Origin: Truepera radiovictrix DSM 17093
GTDB taxonomy: Bacteria > Deinococcota > Deinococci > Deinococcales > Trueperaceae
Direction: 5' to 3'
DNA: 64,000 nucleotides
Assembly (NCBI RefSeq): GCF_000092425.1
Contig: NC_014221.1
Span: 2,051,001 to 2,115,000 of the forward strand
Every line of letters starts with the position of its first letter. The stretch's first letter is position 1. Positions 58,893 to 64,000 of the stretch are shown one piece after another. The notes under the pieces were generated by a model. That model was given only the letters and a program-made list of their open reading frames with translations. It searched no databases and was not told the DNA's origin. The position numbers were made by a program, and so were the translations under genes.

Positions 58893-59583
58893 GTGAGGAG
58901 GTTGCGCTTGACGTTTCACGTTCCCCCGTCTCCATCCCCTTTAGCGAACTCAAGGCACACCTCAACGCGGGTGAACCGTCGTTCTAGAGCGACATCCTAG
59001 GCAGTCTGGCGGGGCGGTGGTATCTCGGAAAGTCCGACAAAGGGGTAGGAGTATCGCGGACACCGAGGCAACCCCCTTGACGTGACCCTAGTAAACCTGA
59101 GGTCGGGGGATGTGCGTCAGGCTGAGAGGGAAGAGGACGTGAGAAAGGCTCACAGCCCCTCGCTGCTCTTCACTCGTCTCGAGGTCTCATCGCTGTAGGC
59201 CCTTCACGAGAGGTCGCGTTTAAGCCGCCCCAACTCCTCCTGGCCAATCTCGCCCTTCGCGCAACGCTCACGCGCGATGTTCCAGGGCCTTGTCCTTGCC
59301 CGACGCACCGCCACCCGGCTATCGACCCGCATCCCGCCTTACGCCTCGCGTCACCGGTAGTGCGGCATCTCGCTGAGCTGCGAGGCTCTCACCACCTTAA
59401 CCGCGCGCTCCCTGGCAGAAATGCACCTCCGCTTCGCGCAATTTGCTGGTCATCTCTTCAAGCTTGTACGCTTCACTCGGCACCCCTCCCGGAGCCGTGT
59501 GGCACCCTCATCGCGCCCGGTCTCCTGGGATCATCCGTGTCACTCGGGCCGACCGCAGGTGTGAGCGGGACGCCAAATGAAAG
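58893..59583. other. About 690 bp with no intact gene
   Basis: Between the ATPase leader and the terminator of tRNA-Ala. Reading frames are short and lack family features. A short open stretch ending about 58987 (FSELKAHLNAGEP, stop after SF) faintly resembles the start of a Phd-type antitoxin and may be a relic. Composition is a little less GC-rich than the genes around it. Confidence 0.4.
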
Positions 59584-59610
59584 GGACGGGGCGCTGTTCC
59601 TTCCCCGTCC
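59584..59610 (-). terminator. Terminator of tRNA-Ala
   Basis: GGACGGGG (59584-59591) pairs with CCCCGTCC (59603-59610). Read on the minus strand it is followed by CTTTCATTT, a weak T-rich tail. Confidence 0.55.
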
Positions 59611-59625
59611 AAACCGACTGTTGTG

Positions 59626-59701
59626 TGGTGGAGCCTATCAGATTCGAACTGATGACCCCCTGCTTGCAAAGCAGGTGCTCTCCCAGCTGAGCTAAGGCCC
59701 C
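59626..59701 (-). tRNA. tRNA-Ala (anticodon UGC)
   Basis: 76-nt cloverleaf with encoded CCA. Acceptor GGGGCCT pairs with AGGCTCC and contains G3-U70, the alanine identity pair. Anticodon loop TTTGCAA gives UGC; T-loop GTTCGAATC. It is charged by AlaS (12007). Confidence 0.97.
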
Positions 59702-59768
59702 GCGGCAGCAAGGTAGTTTACTGGTCTAGAGCCCTTTGCGTCAAGCCGCCGCGGACGAACGCGCCGCG

Positions 59769-60743
59769 TTAGGGGACGGGCGCCCCGCGGGCCGCCTCGA
59801 GCAGCCGGTACCACTCCGTGCGCGTCAGCGTCACCTCGTCGGCGCGGACCGAGTCGGCCAGGCGGTCTACTTTGAGCGTTCCCAAGATCGGTTGGATGGG
59901 GGCCGGGTGACGCAGCAGCCACGCGAGCGCCACGGCCTCCTTCGTGGTGCCCTTCTCCTCGGCGAGCTGCGCAATCAACGCTGCCGCGCTCCGCACGTTT
60001 TCAGGCGCGTCATCAGCGGGGTTGAAGAGCCGCCCCCCTGCGACCGGCGACCACGCCTGGATCAAGATGTCGTGCAGGCGGCAGTACTCGAGCGTCTCGG
60101 CGGTGTTGGCGTAGACCGCCGCCGTCTGGTTGACCAAGATGCCGCTGCTAATCAGGTGGTGGTGCAGCAAGTTGAGCTCGAGCTGATTGACCACCAAAGG
60201 CTTGTCCAGGTGCTTTTGCAGCAGCGCGATCTGCATGGGGCTATGGTTGCTGACACCGAAGTAGCGCACCCGCCCCTCCCTATACAGGTAGTCGGCGGCG
60301 CGCGCGACCTCCTCTAGGTCGGCGAGCGGGTCCGGCCGGTGAAAGGCGAGCAGGTCGACGTAGTCGGTGCCGAGGCGTTTTAAGCTCGCCTCGACCGTGC
60401 CGACGAGGTGCTCGTACGAAAAGTCGTAGCGTCCGGGGGGGCCGTAGTCGGGGTCGGCACCGACGATGATCCCCGCTTTTTGCTGCAAGACGAGCTTTTC
60501 GCGCAGCCCGGGGTTGTGCTGAAGCGCGTAACCCACGGCCTCGTCGGACTTACCTAGCGTGTAGATGTCAGCCAAGTCGATGTGGTTGATCCCGTACTCA
60601 AAAGCCGCGACCAACAGGGCATTCGCCCGCTCCTTGAGCTCACCCGAAAGGGGCGTTTTGTCCCAGCTCCCGCCCAGGTGCCAGGTGCCGTAGGCGAGGC
60701 GGCTGACCTCGAGGTCGGTGTGGGGGATGCGGTAGGTCTTCAT
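59769..60743 (-). CDS. Aldo/keto reductase
   Basis: NADPH-dependent TIM-barrel reductase, 324 aa, related to the YdhF group. Catalytic tetrad: Asp and Tyr in NHIDLADIYTLGKSDEAVG, Lys in LVLQQKAGIIVG, His in DLLAFHRPDPL. The Lys motif (QQKAG) and Tyr spacing match the YdhF type. The NADP-binding end reads QPILGTLKVDRLADSVRADEVTLTRTEWYRLLEA. GAGGAGG precedes the ATG. It diverges from pfkA with about 125 bp between. Substrate unknown. Confidence 0.92.
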   Translation of the reverse strand: MKTYRIPHTDLEVSRLAYGTWHLGGSWDKTPLSGELKERANALLVAAFEYGINHIDLADIYTLGKSDEAVGYALQHNPGLREKLVLQQKAGIIVGADPDYGPPGRYDFSYEHLVGTVEASLKRLGTDYVDLLAFHRPDPLADLEEVARAADYLYREGRVRYFGVSNHSPMQIALLQKHLDKPLVVNQLELNLLHHHLISSGILVNQTAAVYANTAETLEYCRLHDILIQAWSPVAGGRLFNPADDAPENVRSAAALIAQLAEEKGTTKEAVALAWLLRHPAPIQPILGTLKVDRLADSVRADEVTLTRTEWYRLLEAARGAPVP

Positions 60744-60855
60744 GGGGCGGCCTCCTCTATGGGCGCCGAGCCGGGGCTCGCTCCGCTCACTATAACGCGG
60801 CGGCCCACGAAACCCGCGCCCCAGGCGGCTGAAGCTCCCTTTACAGGGGACGGGC

Positions 60856-60861
60856 TATACT
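60856..60861 (+). promoter_or_regulatory. Leaderless promoter box of pfkA
   Basis: TATACT at 60856-60861 lies 7 nt before the pfkA ATG and no ribosome site is present, so transcription and translation probably start together. Confidence 0.6.
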
Positions 60862-60868
60862 TGGGCCG

Positions 60869-61837
60869 ATGAGACACCTTGCCGTTTTGACGAGTGGAGG
60901 CGACGCGCCCGGGATGAACGCCGCGATCCGCGCGGTCGTGCGCACGGCGATCTACCGGGGGCGTACGGTTTCGGGGGTTTACAGGGGCTATCAGGGGCTC
61001 ATTAATGGCGACATCCACGAGCTCGGCGCCCGCAGCGTCGCCAATATCATCCAGCGCGGCGGCACGATGCTCCGCAGCGCCCGCAGCATGCCCTTTATGA
61101 CCCCCGAGGGCCGCGCGCAAGCGGCTGAGAACCTGCGCCGACACGGCGTCGAGGGGCTCATCGTCATCGGTGGCGACGGCTCGTTTCGGGGGGCGCACGC
61201 GCTCTCGCAGGAGCACGGCGTGCCGGTGATCGGCATCCCCGGTACCATCGACAACGACATCTACGGCACAGACGTCACCATCGGCTTTAACACGGCGCTC
61301 AACATCGCCACCGAGGCCATCGACCGGCTGCGCGACACGGCGGCGAGCCACGACCGCCTCTTTCTGGTCGAGGTGATGGGGCGCCACGCCGGCCACATCG
61401 CCCTTAACGTGGGGCTCGCCGGCGGGGCCGAGGCCATCTTGCTCCCCGAGGTGCCGCACGACCTCGACGAGGTGGTCTCATCGATCGTCGAGGCCCAAGC
61501 GCGCGGCAAGTCGTCGTCGATCATCGTCGTCGCCGAGGGCGCCTACGAGGGGGGCGCGATGCACCTCAAAGAGAAGATCGAGGCGGCCTGCGGTTACGAG
61601 GTGCGCACGAGCATCTTGGGGCACATGCAGCGGGGCGGTTCACCGACGACGCGCGACCGGGTGCTCGCCAGCAGGCTCGGCTACGCCGCTGTCGAGGCGC
61701 TGTTGGAGGGTCAGCAGGGTGTCATGGCCGGGGTCGACAAACGCGGGACGGTCTTCGTCCCCCTCGAGGACACCTGGAGCAAGCAAAAGGAGATCGACTG
61801 GCAGCTCTTCGAGATCGCTAAGGTGCTCGCCGTCTAA
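60869..61837 (+). CDS. pfkA: ATP-dependent 6-phosphofructokinase
   Basis: Commits fructose-6-phosphate to glycolysis, 322 aa. LTSGGDAPGMNAAIRAVVRTAIYRG (ATP loop with Gly at the ATP-type positions), VIGGDGSFRGAHALS, IPGTIDNDIYGTDVTIGFNTALNIATEAIDRLRDTAASHDR (catalytic Asp in TIDND), VMGRHAGHIALNVGLAGGAEAILLPE, and LGHMQRGGSPTTRDR (F6P-binding His/Arg) are intact. GGDGS and the length fit the allosteric bacterial ATP-PFK rather than the PPi type. Probably monocistronic with a leaderless mRNA. Confidence 0.97.
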   Translation: MRHLAVLTSGGDAPGMNAAIRAVVRTAIYRGRTVSGVYRGYQGLINGDIHELGARSVANIIQRGGTMLRSARSMPFMTPEGRAQAAENLRRHGVEGLIVIGGDGSFRGAHALSQEHGVPVIGIPGTIDNDIYGTDVTIGFNTALNIATEAIDRLRDTAASHDRLFLVEVMGRHAGHIALNVGLAGGAEAILLPEVPHDLDEVVSSIVEAQARGKSSSIIVVAEGAYEGGAMHLKEKIEAACGYEVRTSILGHMQRGGSPTTRDRVLASRLGYAAVEALLEGQQGVMAGVDKRGTVFVPLEDTWSKQKEIDWQLFEIAKVLAV

Positions 61838-62018
61838 CGCCTAGCGGCGCGCCCGCCGCCGTCGACGGGCGGTCACCAGGGCCCGCACACCCAGGACCGC
61901 ACGTCACCATGCAGGGCAGCCGACGCCGAGACGACTGCCCCGGGCTCATGGCCGCAGCGCCCAGAGCTGAGGCTACGCCCCGCTAGGCCCCAGACGTCGT
62001 CCTAGACATCTTCTAGTT

Positions 62019-62276
62019 CTAGACATCGTCGCTGACGTAGACGCGGTCGAAGTCGCTGGCCAGCTGCAGCCTTTCGTGGAGCGCCCGCGCGCGCTCGAGG
62101 AGCCCGCGCAGCGTCTCGGTGTCCTGCGCCAGCGCCGCGAGCACCTCCCGCCGCTCCGCGTCATCCGCGCCCTCGAGCCGCTTTTGTAACGCCTCCGCCC
62201 GAAAGGCCGCGCTCAGGACCTGGAGCGATTCGGCAGCCGAGCGGTAAGCCCGCAGCGTCGCCTCGACGTCTTCCAT
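62019..62276 (-). CDS. Small coiled-coil hypothetical protein (85 aa)
   Basis: Unrecognised soluble protein, nearly all alpha-helical with heptad-like leucine/alanine spacing (VEATLRAYRSAAESLQVLSAAFRAEALQKRL, LRGLLERARALHERLQLA). ATG 62276 is preferred over GTG 62285 because AAGGGG then lies at a proper distance. Strong acidic and basic charge pattern suggests a coiled-coil dimer. It diverges from the universal stress protein gene. Confidence 0.6.
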   Translation of the reverse strand: MEDVEATLRAYRSAAESLQVLSAAFRAEALQKRLEGADDAERREVLAALAQDTETLRGLLERARALHERLQLASDFDRVYVSDDV

Positions 62277-62408
62277 CGTGTTCACCCCTTCCTCGCTTTG
62301 TAGTTTAGGGGAAACCGCAAAGGGGCGACGAGGTTCGTCGGTGTTTTTCGGGCGGCCGCGTCGACGTCTATCTCACGAGCCCGTGACGAGCACGCTGTAC
62401 CCTAGGGC

Positions 62409-62852
62409 ATGTTTACGCACCTTCTCGTCCCCGTCAGTCGCACCGAGGCCGTGGGGCGGGCGCTCGAGGTCGCCCTCGCGCTGGCGCAACCCGCACAGAG
62501 CCGGGTGACGCTGCTCCACGTGGTCGAACGCCTTCAGGACACCGACGACGAAGAGCCCTGCGACGAAACCGATGAGGCCTTCGGCAGCTTTTACGAGCGG
62601 CTCGAGCAGCAGGCGGCGCGCGACCTGGAGACCGCCGGCGAACGCTTTCGCGGCGCGGGGGTGGCGCTCTACACCAAAGTGCTTCTGGGAACGCGCGTCG
62701 AGACCCTGGTGCAGTACACCCACGAACACGACGTCGACCTCGTCGTGATGCAGTCACACCCCGTCGACCCCGCCGACCCGGCGAGGGGGTGGAACACGAT
62801 CAGCTACAAGGTGGCGCTCTTGGCGCCCTGTCCGGTGCTGCTCGTTAAATAA
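62409..62852 (+). CDS. Universal stress protein (UspA family)
   Basis: 147-aa Usp-fold protein. THLLVPVSRTEAVGRALEVALALAQPAQSRVTLLHVVE opens the fold and VDLVVMQSHPVDPADPARGWNTISYKVALLAPCPVLLVK closes it. The ATP-binding G-x2-G-x9-G-S/T loop is not kept (QSHPVDPADPARG instead), so it is probably of the non-nucleotide-binding type. TACCCT (62398-62403) lies 5 nt before the ATG, leaderless. Likely a stress or stationary-phase protein. Confidence 0.85.
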   Translation: MFTHLLVPVSRTEAVGRALEVALALAQPAQSRVTLLHVVERLQDTDDEEPCDETDEAFGSFYERLEQQAARDLETAGERFRGAGVALYTKVLLGTRVETLVQYTHEHDVDLVVMQSHPVDPADPARGWNTISYKVALLAPCPVLLVK

Positions 62853-63089
62853 GCACCCGTCCTCCAGCTCCCGTTTCACAGGGCGCGAAGGCGACACGAG
62901 CGGTGTTCGGTTCGAACACATAGAACCCTTGCGCCCCAGGCATCATCGGTCTGTCTCGGAGCTTGCCAAAGGCGCGTCACTGCGATGCCGTCTGCGCGCC
63001 GTTCCGCTGACCTATTGAAAACACCGCCGGCCTCTTTGCGACCCGTGAGGCGTCGAGAGGGCTGAAAAACGTCTCGGAAAGGACCCCTT

Positions 63090-63836
63090 ATGGCTCACGA
63101 CGCCGAGCTCGCCGCCGAACACGAACCCGAAGCGATCCGCGAACGCCTTGCCGCGACGCGGCGGCACTCCTACCTCGGCGACGCCGTCTTGGGCGGCATC
63201 GACGGCTGCGTGACGACCTTTGCCGTCGTGGCGGGCACGGTGGGGGGCGGCTTTTCGGACGCGGTGGCGCTCGTGTTGGGGCTCGCCAACCTCATCGCAG
63301 ACGGCTTTAGCATGGCGGTGAGCAACTATCAAAACGCGCAGAGCCAACGCGAGGCGCTTTTAGACACCCGCCGCACCGAGGAGCGGCACATCGCGGCGGT
63401 ACCCGAGGGCGAACGCGAGGAGGTGCGGCAGCTTTTTGCGGCCAAAGGGTTCACCGGCGAGGCCCTCGAGGAGATCGTCCGCGTCATCACGCAAGACCGG
63501 CAGCTGTGGGTCAACACCATGCTCACCGAAGAGCACGGTCTGGCTCTCGAGGGGCCAAAGCCGCTGCGGGCCGCGCTGGCGACCTTCGCGGCTTTTTTGC
63601 TGGTCGGCGCCCTGCCGCTCCTGCCCTTTCTCCTCCCCGGCCTGGAGCGGTCAGAGACCTTTGCCTTAAGCGCCGGGGTCACGGGGTTGGCCTTTTTCGG
63701 GATCGGTGCCGCCAAGGGCTGGGTCGTCGGGCGCCCCTTGCTGCGCGCGGGGGTGCAGACGCTGCTCCTTGGGGGGGCGGCGGCGGCGCTCGCCTATCTC
63801 GTCGGCTACTGGCTGCGCACGACCTTCGGGATCTAG
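63090..63836 (+). CDS. VIT1/CCC1-family Fe2+/Mn2+ transporter
   Basis: Membrane protein of 248 aa with five predicted helices. The conserved segment SYLGDAVLGGIDGCVTTFAVVAGTVGGGFSDAVALVLGLANLIADGFSMAVSNYQNAQSQ matches the VIT1/CCC1 family; the Asp and Met in DGFSMA line the ion path. A charged cytoplasmic loop rich in Glu (RRTEERHIAAVPEGEREEV...) between helices 2 and 3 is the metal-binding domain of the family. Bacterial members export or sequester Fe2+ or Mn2+, which fits a radiation-tolerant lineage that manages Mn and Fe. GGAAAGG precedes the ATG. Confidence 0.92.
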   Translation: MAHDAELAAEHEPEAIRERLAATRRHSYLGDAVLGGIDGCVTTFAVVAGTVGGGFSDAVALVLGLANLIADGFSMAVSNYQNAQSQREALLDTRRTEERHIAAVPEGEREEVRQLFAAKGFTGEALEEIVRVITQDRQLWVNTMLTEEHGLALEGPKPLRAALATFAAFLLVGALPLLPFLLPGLERSETFALSAGVTGLAFFGIGAAKGWVVGRPLLRAGVQTLLLGGAAAALAYLVGYWLRTTFGI

Positions 63837-64000
63837 GCGCGCGAGGCGTGCCGCAAAGGGGTGACAAGGCCCGCGAGCCCCGCGCTACGGAGAAACGCCG
63901 CGCACCACCCTCGCGCTTCCCTGGCAGCTCCGCTGCTCTTCGCAAGTACGGGCTAGGCGCTGCAGCACCAAGCGCTATCAGCGCAGTTGCACGGCGCGTT
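63837..64000. other. Window end, nothing recognised
   Basis: 164 bp after the VIT-family gene. No hairpin with a T-run, no gene start and no RNA are seen. Confidence 0.4.

Noticed and set aside
58439-58987. 182-codon plus-strand frame upstream of the ATPase
   Set aside because: Composition is shadow-like and it runs across the inverted repeats of the ATPase leader; only its last residues look faintly like a relic.
59360-59695. Plus-strand frame of 111 codons ending QIRTDDPLLAKQVLSQLS
   Set aside because: A false frame antisense to tRNA-Ala (59626-59701); a classic database artefact.

Overview
The window is high-GC bacterial DNA and fits the Deinococcota, most likely a Truepera-like organism (Trueperaceae). 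The taxonomic call is inference. It rests on GC content, on gene content (csaB next to a DUF5693 protein, VIT-type transporter, four-cluster ferredoxin, MrfA-type helicase) and on many leaderless promoters, in which a TAnnnT -10 box lies only 5-9 nt before the start codon, as is well known in Deinococcus. No rRNA, transposase or CRISPR array is visible. Two tRNAs are present: Pro-CGG and Ala-UGC.

Layout. 1-4.5 kb: two divergent PhnD-type binding proteins and phnC-phnE-phnE (phosphonate, phosphite or phosphate uptake), with a double PHO-box-like dyad between the divergent genes. 4.6-11.9 kb: small unknown genes, an HxlR regulator, long-form Pta, a MATE exporter and a flavin oxidoreductase. 12-20.6 kb: alaS, a HAD phosphatase, ruvX, mltG, an FtsX-type permease, a TraB protein and recX. 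20.8-24.8 kb: tRNA-Pro, a hotdog thioesterase, gyrA, and a lone TubC_N-like protein preceded by another PHO-box-like repeat. 25-30.8 kb: a TRAP transporter whose binding protein carries a twin-arginine signal, followed directly by tatA and tatC, then a chorismate mutase-DAHP synthase fusion. 31-38.2 kb: a 4x[4Fe-4S] ferredoxin, an MFS permease, a Gfo/Idh/MocA dehydrogenase and an MrfA-type repair helicase. 38.7-43.4 kb: a GT2 glycosyltransferase, a UDP-sulfoquinovose synthase (sqdB) and an SqdX-like glycosyltransferase, which together suggest sulfolipid synthesis. 43.5-53.9 kb: a GNAT protein, a fasciclin lipoprotein, an AI-2E-type permease, pyrG, udk, DUF5693, csaB, a TPR protein and a Crp/Fnr regulator. 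54-64 kb: a class III aminotransferase, a P-type cation ATPase with a long structured leader, tRNA-Ala, an aldo/keto reductase, pfkA, a universal stress protein and a VIT-family transporter.

Most notable structures. (1) Two lower-GC inserts, each bringing one lipoprotein gene, are flanked by partial copies of neighbouring genes: a 5' fragment of sqdX, and the pyrG promoter plus 5' end joined to a copy of the 3' end of the GNAT gene at a 7-bp microhomology. They look like scars of illegitimate recombination of incoming DNA. (2) Three intergenic arrays of 7-bp repeats fold back on themselves just after stop codons, one of them supplying the C-terminus and stop of sqdB. (3) Two genes (HAD phosphatase, csaB) have no ATG, GTG or TTG at their conserved N-terminus but have ATC exactly where the start is expected. 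(4) Two leaderless mini-ORFs of 10-11 codons end in an ATGA overlap with the next gene. (5) PHO-box-like repeats, Phn uptake and sulfolipid genes together suggest a life with scarce phosphate.
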